Origin: Planctomycetota bacterium
GTDB taxonomy: Bacteria > Planctomycetota > PLA2
NCBI GenBank assembly: GCA_021776735.1
Contig: JAJFFH010000066.1
Coordinates: 1 to 64,000 of the forward strand
Reading direction: 5' to 3'
Length of the DNA: 64,000 bases
Part shown: one piece after another, positions 23,569 through 34,821 of the stretch
Layout: every line of letters starts with the position of its first letter
Position numbering within the stretch: position 1 is the stretch's first letter
The notes under the pieces: model-generated
Database searches by the model: none
What the model was told of the DNA's origin: nothing
The model's input: only the letters and a program-made list of their open reading frames with translations
Made by a program: the position numbers and the translations under genes

Positions 23569-24600
23569 CTATTGCGCCTCGCGCCAGTGGGCGCGGAAGG
23601 CCAGGCCCAGGTTCACGATTCGCTGTAGCAGTGCCTCGTAGTCGATGCCGGCGTGTGCGGCCGACTCGGCGAGTTCCTCGTCGTGGGCGAGTTGCGGGTT
23701 GGGGTTGGCCTCGATGAGGTAGATCTTGCCCGACTCTGTCATGCGCATGTCCATGCGGGCGTAGCCCGAGAGGCCGAGCACGCGGTAGGCGCGCTTGCAC
23801 AGGTTCACGATGCGGGCGCCGGCTCCTTCGGGGAGGTCCACGGCGGGTCCGGTCTCGACACCGATTTGCTCTTGATACTTCTCGTCCCACTTCACCTTCT
23901 CGGTGGCGATGGCGGGGGCGCCTTCCGGAAGTTTCGTGAAGCGGAGTTCCCAGATCGGCAGGGTCGTGAGGCGCTGGTTGCCCAGGATGCCCATGTAGAG
24001 TTCGCGGCCCTCGATGTACTGTTCGGCGATGGCGTCCGTCCCGATGGTGCGGTGCACGAAGGCGACGCGCTCGATCAGTTTTTCGTCCGACGCCACGACC
24101 GACGCCTGGGAGATGCCGCGCGACGCGTCCTCGGTGAGTGATTTCACGAGCAGCGGAAACTTCAGGCTTGCGGGCCGCCGCGTCTTGCGCCCGATGGGGA
24201 ACACCTTGAAACGCGGTCCCGGAATGCGGTGGAACGCGAGCAGTTTCTTCGACAGCGCCTTGTCGTGCGCGAGCGTCAGGCCGCGCGGGTTGCAGCCCGT
24301 GTAAGGCTGGCGCAACAGCTCAAGGTAGCTCACGACGTGCTGGTCGTAGAGCGCGACCCCGTGGAATTCCTCCAGCATGTTGAACGCGATGTGCGGCTTG
24401 ACCTCCCGGATCGTGTTGCGGATCACGCCGAGGTCGCTCAGCACGCCGAGCGGCACCGCCATGTGGCCCATGTTGCGCAGCGTACTGACGACGTCGTACT
24501 CCGTCTTGAACGGCTGCACGGTCTTGCCGTCGAGCCCGCGGATGTCGTCGGGCGGAACAAGATCCTCGTGGACCAGCACGAGCACGCGCCGTTTTTTCAT
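23569..24600 (-). CDS. ATP-grasp ligase, D-alanine--D-alanine ligase-like
   Basis: A 343-residue ATP-grasp enzyme. The N-terminal Rossmann-like part (VLVLVHEDLVPPDD, HIAFNMLEEFHG) is followed by the ATP-grasp core with the nucleotide-binding Lys in FPLLVKSLTEDASRGIS, EQYIEGRELYMGILGN, and the metal-binding LIEANPNPQLAHDEELA near residue 300, as in Ddl. Such enzymes join a carboxylate to an amine; the acceptor is unknown. It lies 7 bp downstream of the zinc-metallopeptidase gene, and the pairing suggests a two-gene operon acting on a peptide. It may not be a housekeeping Ddl, since the N-terminal half deviates. Confidence 0.75.
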   Translation of the reverse strand: MKKRRVLVLVHEDLVPPDDIRGLDGKTVQPFKTEYDVVSTLRNMGHMAVPLGVLSDLGVIRNTIREVKPHIAFNMLEEFHGVALYDQHVVSYLELLRQPYTGCNPRGLTLAHDKALSKKLLAFHRIPGPRFKVFPIGRKTRRPASLKFPLLVKSLTEDASRGISQASVVASDEKLIERVAFVHRTIGTDAIAEQYIEGRELYMGILGNQRLTTLPIWELRFTKLPEGAPAIATEKVKWDEKYQEQIGVETGPAVDLPEGAGARIVNLCKRAYRVLGLSGYARMDMRMTESGKIYLIEANPNPQLAHDEELAESAAHAGIDYEALLQRIVNLGLAFRAHWREAQ

Positions 24601-24607
24601 GGTGTTC

Positions 24608-25624
24608 TCATAGCGGGATCCGATGGCTCCCCTGCTGGAGGAAACGCATGGTCTGCACGGTGACCAGCATGAGCGCGTTCGTGTGCGACTCGGCTTCCGG
24701 GGCCGCGAGCCGCAGGCCGAGGTCGTCGCAGCGCCGGATCATCTCGCCGATCACCTGGTCGATCGTGTACCGGTACTCGCCCGTCCAGTCGGCGACCGTC
24801 TCGCGCACCCGCCTCCGGACCCGCCTCAGAAACGCGCTAGCCTTCGTGCGCCGGCCGGTTGCCTCCGCGGTGAACAGCCGCTTCAGGTCGCGATCGAAGA
24901 CCTCGGGTGTGTCCTGCGCGTAGCGCCGCTGCTTCTTGCGATAGTGCCGGCGCAGCGTGTCGTCGAGTTGCCGCAACGGTTCGATCCGCCGGCGCGAGCG
25001 AACGGGCGGCGAGACTCCGGCCAAATCGGCCATGACCTCGTCGACGTACTCGAGTTTGCGCAGCGCGGGCCAGTTGCGGTAGTCCTTGCGCCACTTCGAT
25101 CGCGGCTTCAGCCAGACCGCGAACGTCTCCGCAAAGTCCTCGGCGGGGTGCGCCTGCGCGTACCACCAGGGCAGGTGCAGCACATAGTTCCGGCTCGTCG
25201 GCACGGCCTTGTAGGTCGCCAGGTACGGCCGCGACACCTTGCCGAACACCTCGCGCCACCGCTTTTTGTAGTGCAGCCGGTACGCGGTGCTGATGGCGTG
25301 CCCGGCCTCGTGGCGCAAGAGCCGCATGCACTCCGCCTCCCCGCCCCCCTCCACTTCCAACATCATCTTCTTCTCGATCTTGGCCAGCCGCGGATGCGCC
25401 AGATAAAACGGCAACGCGATCCCGGGAATGCCGTCGGGGCTGAACCACTCGCTCGAAAGCCAGACGTGCGGACGCAGCCGAATGCCGCGATGCGCCAGCT
25501 CGTCGTAGAGCCGCTCGACGCGATCCTGAAGCGGCGTGCCCTCGATCTCGACCCCGAGGTCGCACAGCCGCACGTCGAGCAGCGAATCGTCCTTGCGCCG
25601 GACCCAGCTCAGCTTCGCAGGCAT
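24608..25624 (-). CDS. Putative zinc-binding metallopeptidase (zincin)
   Basis: A 338-residue cytoplasmic zincin-like protein with H-E-A-G-H (LLRHEAGHAISTAYRLHYKK, about residues 105-125) and a downstream Glu/His region in HPAEDFAETFAVWL that would supply the third zinc ligand. No signal peptide is visible. The C-terminal third is strongly basic and helical (RRHYRKKQRRYAQD, FLRRVRRRVRETVADWTGEY). I chose the ATG at 25622-25624 (MPAKLSWVRRKDDSLLDVRL) over the one at 25642. A dispersed-motif copy lies 21 bp upstream of the start. The downstream ATP-grasp gene begins 7 bp after its stop. Confidence 0.78.
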   Translation of the reverse strand: MPAKLSWVRRKDDSLLDVRLCDLGVEIEGTPLQDRVERLYDELAHRGIRLRPHVWLSSEWFSPDGIPGIALPFYLAHPRLAKIEKKMMLEVEGGGEAECMRLLRHEAGHAISTAYRLHYKKRWREVFGKVSRPYLATYKAVPTSRNYVLHLPWWYAQAHPAEDFAETFAVWLKPRSKWRKDYRNWPALRKLEYVDEVMADLAGVSPPVRSRRRIEPLRQLDDTLRRHYRKKQRRYAQDTPEVFDRDLKRLFTAEATGRRTKASAFLRRVRRRVRETVADWTGEYRYTIDQVIGEMIRRCDDLGLRLAAPEAESHTNALMLVTVQTMRFLQQGSHRIPL

Positions 25625-25637
25625 GACGTCGCGAGAA

Positions 25638-25661
25638 AGCAAACGGACGGCGATGTTTCGG
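25638..25661 (+). repeat. Dispersed motif, full consensus, upstream of the zincin gene
   Basis: AGCAAACGGACGGCGATGTT followed by TCGG, exact core 25645-25655. It lies 21 bp upstream of the zincin start. Confidence 0.9.
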
Positions 25662-25890
25662 AAAGAGACCGCTTGCCGTGGTCACGGACGCGGACCGTTT
25701 GAATGGCCGCGGCGTATCCGACGGGAGAGGATGAAAGGATGTAAGGAAAGGGAACAACGAAGGGCGCGAAGGGCACGAAGACATGAGAGAGGCATGAGTT
25801 GACGCGCGGGATCAACGCCCGTACGCGAGCCGACACCCGATCCCGACCCCCGTTCTCGTAGCGCCCGCTGCCCCGACCGCCGTCGGCCCC

Positions 25891-25912
25891 AATCGCCGTC
25901 CGTTCGCTTTCT
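25891..25912 (-). repeat. Dispersed motif copy, intergenic (one mismatch)
   Basis: On the minus strand it reads AGAAAGCGAACGGACGGCGA followed by TT, with the core at 25891-25901 differing only in the last base. It lies in the scar-rich region. Confidence 0.7.
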
Positions 25913-26132
25913 CCTGCCTTCGTGTTCTTCGTGACCTTCGCGGTGAATCTCATCCGCCCGGTGGACCCCGATTGTTCTCGTTCACGAACGTTGTTCTCGT
26001 TCACTTAGCGCCTGTTGCTGGCTGGCGGGCGGGGCAAGGGCGTGCGACCCGCGGCGTGCTCGATCGGTAGGAAAAAAACACGGAGGGCCGCGGAGGGCCA
26101 CGGAGGAAGAGCTTGAGGAAGAACTTGAGGAA

Positions 26133-26154
26133 GCGGGCGGACGGCGATGTTCGC
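26133..26154 (+). repeat. Dispersed motif copy, intergenic
   Basis: GCGGGCGGACGGCGATGTTC with exact core 26139-26149, between GxxExxY-type scars. Confidence 0.8.
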
Positions 26155-26390
26155 CTGTCCCGATCCCGATCCCGAACCCGGGTCCGATCGCTCGCGTTCG
26201 CGAGGACGTTCGCGGCGCGCCTGCTGGTGGTAGTGCGCGCGTGCAAGCGCGTTCGACCGCGGCGTGGTCTTCGGATCTGAATCAAACACGAAGGTCACGA
26301 AGGGCACGAAGAGAGAGCATGAGTGACGCGCGGGATCACCACGACGCCCGCGTGCGAGTTCATGGCCGACTCCCGGCGGCGCTTCGTTTT

Positions 26391-27554
26391 TCATCCCAGC
26401 GCGCATTCGTTGCGGCCTACTTCGAGTTCTTCCGCTTCGACTTCGTCTACGGTTTCGAGGCCGAGGTTGATCGTCTTGATGCGGCGATACTGCTCCGGGA
26501 ACGAACCCGCCCGCGCGCGGACCCACGTCACGAACTCGTCCGCGCTGCCCAGCGACAGCGGCTCGTTGCGCAGGCAGAGGTTGGCGAAATTGCCGCCGAC
26601 CACGCCGTCTTCACGGCGTTCGGTCGGTCCGCCGTAGTGCGCGGGCAGGATCTCGAGGCAGCCGGGCCATTCGCGCTTGCCGCGTTCCAGGCTCCGAAAG
26701 AGCACCTGCGTCCACTCTTTGGCCCTGCTGCCGCGATCTGGCTGCCCGCCGAGATCCGGTCGGCCCACCGACGCGACGAAGATGAAGTCGCCCGTAAGTA
26801 CCGCGCCGTCGCCTATCCGAAACGAGACGCTGCCTTCGGTGTGGCCGGGCGTGTGGACGACTTCGACTTTCGCGCGCCCGACGTTCAGGATCTGCCCGCC
26901 GGCGAGCGGCGAAGAATCGATCGTCGCGGCGCGGCCGTCGTAGGGCGAAACGGCGTCCGCCGCGTGGAGGTGGTACGGCACGTCGGCGGCGCGCGCGAGA
27001 GCCGGGCCGCCGCTGATGTAGTCCGCGTGCGCGTGCGTGTCCGCGACCCCGACCAGGTGCGCGCCCGCGTCCTTGACCGCAGCCAAGTAGGCCTGGTGGT
27101 GGCGCGGCACATCGACCGCGAGGGCTTCCCCGCCGCTGACCAGGACGTAGCCGAGCGCGCCTTTTCCGATCCGGTCGAGCTGAAAGAAGCGGTCGAGTTC
27201 GGGCGGCGGAGCGATTTCGCGGCGAACCACCGTGTTCATCCAGGCGGCCATCCCGCCTGCGAGCGACACTGCTTCAAACCCCTGTTCGTTCAAGTGGGCG
27301 GCGATCCGGCGCGAGTCGTTGCCGAGCCCGCAGACGACCACCAGGGGTCTTCCGGAGTCGAGGCCCAAGGTGCGCGCGTCCTCCGCGGCGAGGAGTTCCG
27401 ACCCCTTGATGTTCTTGAAAAACGCTTCCGGGAACAGGTCGATGCGTCCGCGTTCGAGCCGAAACGGCGCCCGCACGTCGAGCAGACTCCAGTCCCGTCC
27501 CTCTTCCGCAGCCGCAACGAGCTCCTCGGCGGGAATCTCGGGCACGGCATCCAT
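26391..27554 (-). CDS. Rhodanese--metallo-beta-lactamase fusion (persulfide dioxygenase-like)
   Basis: A 387-residue fusion in the order rhodanese then MBL. Residues 1-110 form a rhodanese domain (WSLLDVRAPFRLERG) with the active-site Cys in VVVCGLGNDSRRIA. Residues 125-385 form an ETHE1/CstB-like metallo-beta-lactamase domain: THAHADYISGG, VEVVHTPGHTEGSVSF and VLTGDFIFVASVGRPDL. The usual H-x-H-x-D-H becomes H-A-H-A-D-Y, an aromatic at the sixth position that also occurs in some MBL-rhodanese proteins. The likely role is oxidation or transfer of glutathione or low-molecular-weight persulfide sulfur. It diverges from the HAD gene with 40 bp between starts. Confidence 0.82.
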   Translation of the reverse strand: MDAVPEIPAEELVAAAEEGRDWSLLDVRAPFRLERGRIDLFPEAFFKNIKGSELLAAEDARTLGLDSGRPLVVVCGLGNDSRRIAAHLNEQGFEAVSLAGGMAAWMNTVVRREIAPPPELDRFFQLDRIGKGALGYVLVSGGEALAVDVPRHHQAYLAAVKDAGAHLVGVADTHAHADYISGGPALARAADVPYHLHAADAVSPYDGRAATIDSSPLAGGQILNVGRAKVEVVHTPGHTEGSVSFRIGDGAVLTGDFIFVASVGRPDLGGQPDRGSRAKEWTQVLFRSLERGKREWPGCLEILPAHYGGPTERREDGVVGGNFANLCLRNEPLSLGSADEFVTWVRARAGSFPEQYRRIKTINLGLETVDEVEAEELEVGRNECALG

Positions 27555-27594
27555 GTCTCGTCAGTGTCGCGCGCACCCCGGACAATCCCCGCTC

Positions 27595-28275
27595 ATGAAT
27601 CAGCCGAACGCATCAGCGGACGCCCCGGATTCCGACTATGACCTCGTCGTGTTCGATTTCGACGGCACCCTCGTGAACACGACCGATGCCATTCTCGCCG
27701 GCCAGCACGGGGCGCTGAATGACCTCGGCCAGCCGCCGCCGTCGCCGGAACAAGGACTTTCGCTGGTCGGACTTCCACTCGACGAGGTTCTGACCCGGCT
27801 TGGCGCGCCCGCCGGCCGGCTCGACGAGGCCCGCGCGAGCTACCGCGCCCACTTCGACCGGCACATGGACCTGATCCGACCCTATGACGGAGTGCGGGCC
27901 ATGCTCGATCGCCTGGGCGGGCGGAATCTGCAACTCGCCATCGCGACGAGCCGGCACGCGCCCTCGTTGCTTGAGATTCTGGCCGTGCACGATCTCGCCG
28001 GCTACTTCGTGTACCTGGGCAGCGGCGACAACGTGCAGCGCGGCAAGCCGCATCCGGAGATGCTCGAACTGGTTCTTCGAAACACGGTCGTGGAAGGCAT
28101 CGCCGTCCGTCCCTCACGTTGTCTGATGGTTGGCGACACGACCTACGACATCGAGATGGGCCGGGCAGCGGGCGTCGTGACCTGTGCGGTTACGTGGGGC
28201 GTTCATTCCGAGGAAGAATTGCGCGCCGCGGGTGCTACCGTCGTTGCGGACAAGCCCGATCACGTGGCGCGGTAG
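27595..28275 (+). CDS. HAD-superfamily phosphatase, phosphoglycolate phosphatase-like
   Basis: A 226-residue HAD hydrolase with all four motifs: I DFDGTLVNT (nucleophile Asp), II the Thr/Ser in IATSRH, III Lys in GKPHPEML, IV VGDTTYDIEMG. The helical cap inserted after motif I (GLSLVGLPLDEVLTRLG) is the Gph type. The likely reaction is removal of phosphate from 2-phosphoglycolate or a similar small phosphate ester. Its neighbour aceBA handles glyoxylate, the oxidation product of glycolate, so a link is plausible. A dispersed motif encodes EGIAVRPS just before motif IV. The ATG at 27595 begins MNQPNASADAPD. Confidence 0.85.
   Translation: MNQPNASADAPDSDYDLVVFDFDGTLVNTTDAILAGQHGALNDLGQPPPSPEQGLSLVGLPLDEVLTRLGAPAGRLDEARASYRAHFDRHMDLIRPYDGVRAMLDRLGGRNLQLAIATSRHAPSLLEILAVHDLAGYFVYLGSGDNVQRGKPHPEMLELVLRNTVVEGIAVRPSRCLMVGDTTYDIEMGRAAGVVTCAVTWGVHSEEELRAAGATVVADKPDHVAR
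28096..28113 (-). repeat. Dispersed motif copy in the HAD gene
   Basis: The exact core (28098-28108) is antisense to the gene, read as EGIAVRPS in the variable loop before the conserved LMVGDT motif. Confidence 0.75.
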
Positions 28276-28480
28276 TCAAGAAAAGTGTCGCCCAAAAAAA
28301 GTGGCGGAGGAGGCGTGAGCCCCCCCCGCCGTGCGGAGAGATTGTCCCTCCCTGTAGCGGAGGTTGGCCGGTTGCTGTAAGCGGGAGGGACGTTTGCGGT
28401 AGGTCTTCTCTTCAGGTGCGGGGGACAGAGCCCCCCGCGGGTTTGATCGGGTTCGTTTGACCGGACCCGGTTTGTTGTTT
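28276..28480. terminator. Hairpin-rich convergent intergenic region
   Basis: Between the convergent HAD and aceA genes lie two inverted repeats. GTCCCTCCC (28345-28353) pairs with GGGAGGGAC (28383-28391). GCGGGGG (28418-28424) pairs with CCCCCGC (28432-28438) across a 6-nt loop. The second is placed to end aceBA transcription, although no U-run follows. No gene is visible. Confidence 0.5.
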
Positions 28481-29779
<1,299 letters not shown>

Positions 29780-29783
29780 GGTG

Positions 29784-31409
<1,626 letters not shown>

Positions 31410-31545
31410 TGATGCCTTTTCCCGCCGGTATCCAGCCGACAGGGGGACATTCACAAACGGAGTGCCAAGCAGCAAGAACCCGCACGATCAGCGGATTCCC
31501 GCCCCTAGACCGCAAAACACGTCCATCGCAATGAACAACAAAGAC

Positions 31546-31570
31546 AGCAAACGGACGGCGATGTCTTCGG
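31546..31570 (+). repeat. Dispersed motif, full consensus, intergenic
   Basis: AGCAAACGGACGGCGATGTC followed by TTCGG, exact core 31553-31563. It lies between the aceB start (31409) and the stop of the zinc-ribbon gene (31597). The rest of this 187-bp gap holds no gene. Confidence 0.9.
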
Positions 31571-31596
31571 AAACGGCGCAGGGCGCTGCCGCGACG

Positions 31597-32169
31597 TCAG
31601 ATCACTTCGACCGAGTCGAGCCAGTGCCCGACCGAAGGTGTGCCGCAATTCTCGCAGGTCAGCTCGGGCCGGGAGTGTAGGAGCTGTTCACCGCACTTTT
31701 CGCACGCGCGGTTGGCGTGATTCCAGTACCCACTCCGGGCGAACTGTCGCGCGGACTTGCGCCAATGGTCGTAGGCCTTCAGCCATGCCTGATACGCGGG
31801 CCACGGTTCGTCGGTGCCGTTTCGCGTATCGATAGGCTCAGGGGGCGGGTCAGGTGTACTGCCTTCGAGGTAGCCCTTGACCCAGCAGATCGTGCCGTGT
31901 GAAGCCCGGATGATGTCGCCTGCGGAGATATTGAACTGGGTTCTCTTGCGGGGGCACCAGGCGGTGATTCTCCCGGCGAACGTATGGGGATTGACGCGCA
32001 GGTAGTGTTTTCCCGGGCAGTCTCCGTCGAATTCAACCCAGAGGTCCTTGTCGAGGGGCGTCTTGGACATCGCGTTCGGATTGTACGTCGCGAGCATGCC
32101 GGTCCGCCCGTCAGCGACCAGGCTGATCCACTTTCGGCCCGTGGACCCGACGAAAATTCGGTGAAGCAT
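31597..32169 (-). CDS. Hypothetical protein with C-terminal zinc ribbon
   Basis: A 190-residue protein. The N-terminal two thirds form an unrecognised beta-rich domain (MLHRIFVGSTGRKWISLVAD, DLWVEFDGDCPGKHYLRVNP). The C-terminus carries a rubredoxin-like zinc ribbon, C-E-K-C (near residue 157) and C-E-N-C (near 174), in ACEKCGEQLLHSRPELTCEN. The start is the ATG at 32167-32169; the frame opens upstream but that part is low-complexity. It is divergent from the sigma-factor fusion (138-bp gap) and upstream of aceBA on the same strand, separated from it by a dispersed motif. Confidence 0.6.
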   Translation of the reverse strand: MLHRIFVGSTGRKWISLVADGRTGMLATYNPNAMSKTPLDKDLWVEFDGDCPGKHYLRVNPHTFAGRITAWCPRKRTQFNISAGDIIRASHGTICWVKGYLEGSTPDPPPEPIDTRNGTDEPWPAYQAWLKAYDHWRKSARQFARSGYWNHANRACEKCGEQLLHSRPELTCENCGTPSVGHWLDSVEVI

Positions 32170-32307
32170 TCGTGGAAGGTCCACGAGATCGCAAGGACGG
32201 CGGTACTGTTCAGTGAGGCATTGGCTGCGCGCGCGCCTCGCGGAGCGAAGAAAAACCGAATTTTTCGCGCAACGCGCGGGGGGACACCGGGCATCGGATC
32301 CCGGACC

Positions 32308-34782
32308 ATGAAACCTTCGTTCGAGCAACTACTCGGCCACGGCGACTTCGTCCGGGCGATCGCGCGCCGACTTCTGCGCGACGACGCGGCCGCCGAGGAT
32401 GTCGCACAGGAAACCTACGCCTTGGCGTTGCGCCGACCGCCGGGTTCGCAGTGGAGTCCGCGCGCGTGGCTGGCCGGCGTGGCGCGCAATCTGTCCCGGC
32501 GTCGCCTGCGCGAGGAGAGCCGTCGGCGAGCCCGCGAGATGCAGGCGGCGCGAGGGGAGCCGGTGCGCTCGACAGCGGACGTCGTCGTGCACGAGGAGAT
32601 TCGCCACAACGTCGTGGCTGCGGTGCTCTCGCTCGATGAACCGTATCGTGGCGTCGTCCTTCTGCGTTTCTTCGACGGACTGTCGGCCAAAGACATCGCC
32701 GTCCGTCTCTCAATCCCCGCAGCCACCGTGCGTTCGCATCTGCGTCGTGCGCTCGCGCATCTGCGGGGCCGGCTCGAACGAAGACACGGCCGCGCATGGG
32801 GCGCGGCGCTGTTGCCCCTGGTCCGCCCCGCCGTCATGTCGTCGAAGTCCGTCTTGCCCGTCGCTGTTGTCGCTGCCCTCGCCGTCCTGCTCGCCGCCGT
32901 TCTTTGGTGGGACTGGGGAAACACTTCGAAACCTCCCGGTCGGCCCGGGCGCGCGGGAGCGTCCGCCGGAGCCGGTGCGCCTTCTCCCGGGCCGGCGTCC
33001 CCGCTCGGTTCTGCCGCGAATCCGGGTGCAATAGGCGCGGCCGGCGTCGTCTTGCGCCTTGAGCCAGCGGCCGCGCAAGAGCTGGAGTTGATCCACGAGT
33101 CGGACCGGACCCGCACGCTGCGAACGGACGGCGACGGCCGGGCGAAGCTCTCGGCCGACTGGGTCGGCGAAACCGTGATCTGGGTGGGTGCGCGCAAGGT
33201 CGTGCGGCAGCTTGTCGAGGGCGAGAACACGATTCGGATTCCGCCCGGCGCGCCCGTGGGTCTACGCTTCGTGGACGAGCATGGCGAGCTCTTGCCGCCG
33301 GAGACAGTTCGCCAGCGGTTTCAGCGCGCGGGAACGCCGCAGGTCGCGCTAGTCGATCGACTGGCGTTCGATGGTGGCCGGGTCTTTCGGGCCCTGTTCG
33401 GGACGAAACGACGCTGGCGGCGCGAGAGCGCCGTCACGTGGGGCGGCCCCGGCGCGGTGCTCGACACGCGCGTCGGCTCCGGCCTGTGGTCGATCGTCAT
33501 CGACTGGCCCGGTTCCGCGCCGATGCTAGTCGGCACCCTTGCGACAGACGGCGCGTCCGCCGCGACGGTGAGCGTTCCACTGGCCCCGGTTCGAGAAGTC
33601 CGGGTCCGGCTGCTCGCGGCCGATACGCGCGCGCCGCTTGTCGGGGCCCACGTCAGTCCGCGGCTGATGCAATCCGGGTTCGAGTACGCTGGGCGAACGC
33701 GCGTGTCGGATGACCGCGGTGAGGTCGTGCTCCCGTTGGCGAATGGCGTCTTTATCGAATGGTGGATAGAGACGCCCACGCATGCGCTCGGGCTCGTCGG
33801 CGACGATGTTGCGAAATCACAGGCGGTCGACGTTCCGCGGCGCGGCCACGTCGAGGGGCGGGCATATCGGTCCGACGGCAGTCCGGCAGTCGGTGCGCTG
33901 GTCGTGCTCGGGCGTGCCGCGCGAACGGTTCGTACGACGGTGCGCGACGACGGAAGCTACCGGCTGCGCGGCGTGCCGGCCCGGCCTGACAACAGCATCG
34001 CGCTCGTCGAGGACGTGGGAGCGCGCCGCTTGCAGCTCACGACCGTCGGCGTGAAGCCGGGCCAGACCGTGCGCGCGGATCTTGGCCGTGTGCCGGGCAA
34101 GGCGGCCCTGCTGGTGCGCATCCTCGTGCCCGGCCGCGAGACGGGGCTTGAGCTGATGGCGGTTTCGGCGAATCGCGTCCGGCCGCGTCGCGGCGCCGTT
34201 GCGCGGGAGGCCGATAGGAACGGGCGCACTCGTACCACGGTGCGGACCGACAGCGTGACCGTCCATCCCGACCGCGCCGGTGTCGCGCGGCTTACGGGTC
34301 TCGAGGCGGGATCGTGGAGGATCTCCGTCGGTCTCGGCGACATGCGCATCGCATGGGACGAGTACGGACTGTTCGGCCGGGCGGGGGAGGCGCTGGTGGA
34401 GGTGGTGCCGGGGGAGGCGTCGCGCCGACTGGAGTTCACGCTGCCCCGCGGAGCACTGCGGGTCCGGGTTACGGACGCGAGGGGACGGCCGGTGCCGGGC
34501 GCCGCCGTGAAAGCCCACCCGCGCGACCTCGCGCCCTATCGCGACCGGTACGCCGGCTACGAGTTCAAGCCGGGTTGGGCCGCGTACACCAGCCGCAACG
34601 GGGAGGCTCTGCTGATCGGGCTACCGGTGGACGCCGTCCACGACGTGACGGTTCGTGCGCCCGGGTTTGCTCCCGCACCGGGGATTCGCGGCGTCGCGAC
34701 CGAATCGGCTCCCGTTGTCTCCGTCGTACTGAAACCGCGGCCTACGCTCGGCAAGCCGGTCCCGGTTGCGCCGCCTCGGTGA
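32308..34782 (+). CDS. ECF-type sigma factor fused to a transmembrane segment and carboxypeptidase-regulatory-like domains
   Basis: An 824-residue fusion. Residues 10-80 form sigma-70 region 2 (FVRAIARRLLRDDAAAEDVAQETYALALRR, split by short gaps). Residues 100-153 form region 4, with helix-turn-helix DGLSAKDIAVRLSIPAATVRSHL. Residues 181-201 form a transmembrane helix (SVLPVAVVAALAVLLAAVLWW). The remainder, about 205-824, is Gly/Pro linker plus several beta-sandwich repeats such as GHVEGRAYRSDGSPAVGALV, placed outside the membrane if the sigma part is cytoplasmic. A membrane-tethered sigma factor with its own external domains could sense a ligand directly or be released by proteolysis. The ATG at 32308 begins MKPSFEQLL. 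A dispersed-motif copy encodes DIAVRLS inside the helix-turn-helix. Confidence 0.85.
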   Translation: MKPSFEQLLGHGDFVRAIARRLLRDDAAAEDVAQETYALALRRPPGSQWSPRAWLAGVARNLSRRRLREESRRRAREMQAARGEPVRSTADVVVHEEIRHNVVAAVLSLDEPYRGVVLLRFFDGLSAKDIAVRLSIPAATVRSHLRRALAHLRGRLERRHGRAWGAALLPLVRPAVMSSKSVLPVAVVAALAVLLAAVLWWDWGNTSKPPGRPGRAGASAGAGAPSPGPASPLGSAANPGAIGAAGVVLRLEPAAAQELELIHESDRTRTLRTDGDGRAKLSADWVGETVIWVGARKVVRQLVEGENTIRIPPGAPVGLRFVDEHGELLPPETVRQRFQRAGTPQVALVDRLAFDGGRVFRALFGTKRRWRRESAVTWGGPGAVLDTRVGSGLWSIVIDWPGSAPMLVGTLATDGASAATVSVPLAPVREVRVRLLAADTRAPLVGAHVSPRLMQSGFEYAGRTRVSDDRGEVVLPLANGVFIEWWIETPTHALGLVGDDVAKSQAVDVPRRGHVEGRAYRSDGSPAVGALVVLGRAARTVRTTVRDDGSYRLRGVPARPDNSIALVEDVGARRLQLTTVGVKPGQTVRADLGRVPGKAALLVRILVPGRETGLELMAVSANRVRPRRGAVAREADRNGRTRTTVRTDSVTVHPDRAGVARLTGLEAGSWRISVGLGDMRIAWDEYGLFGRAGEALVEVVPGEASRRLEFTLPRGALRVRVTDARGRPVPGAAVKAHPRDLAPYRDRYAGYEFKPGWAAYTSRNGEALLIGLPVDAVHDVTVRAPGFAPAPGIRGVATESAPVVSVVLKPRPTLGKPVPVAPPR
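32688..32710 (-). repeat. Dispersed motif copy inside the sigma region 4 helix-turn-helix
   Basis: The exact core (32694-32704) is antisense to the gene and read as KDIAVRLS, matching the family pattern EIA-x-RL, so it fits without an insertion. Confidence 0.8.
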
Positions 34783-34821
34783 TTTCCTCGGGGGTCAACG
34801 ACACGATCGCGAAGACCTCAG

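Larger units (their letters stand above)
25662..26390. repeat. Gene-free repeat-rich segment with GxxExxY-type scars
   Basis: No gene is supported in about 730 bp. The segment holds GAAGG-x-CACGAAG arrays at 25757-25773 and 26287-26312, and the inverted form CTTCGTGTTCTTCGTGACC at 25919-25937. A CACGGAGGGCC array lies at 26079-26104, and the 14-bp direct repeat TTGTTCTCGTTCAC occurs at 25972-25985 and 25991-26004. Two stretches of about 50 bp, 25769-25822 and 26303-26353, are near copies that both contain GACGCGCGGGATCA. The CACGGAG/CACGAAG words match those flanking the GxxExxY unit at 37 kb, so this looks like a graveyard of such units. Two dispersed-motif copies also lie here. Confidence 0.7.
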
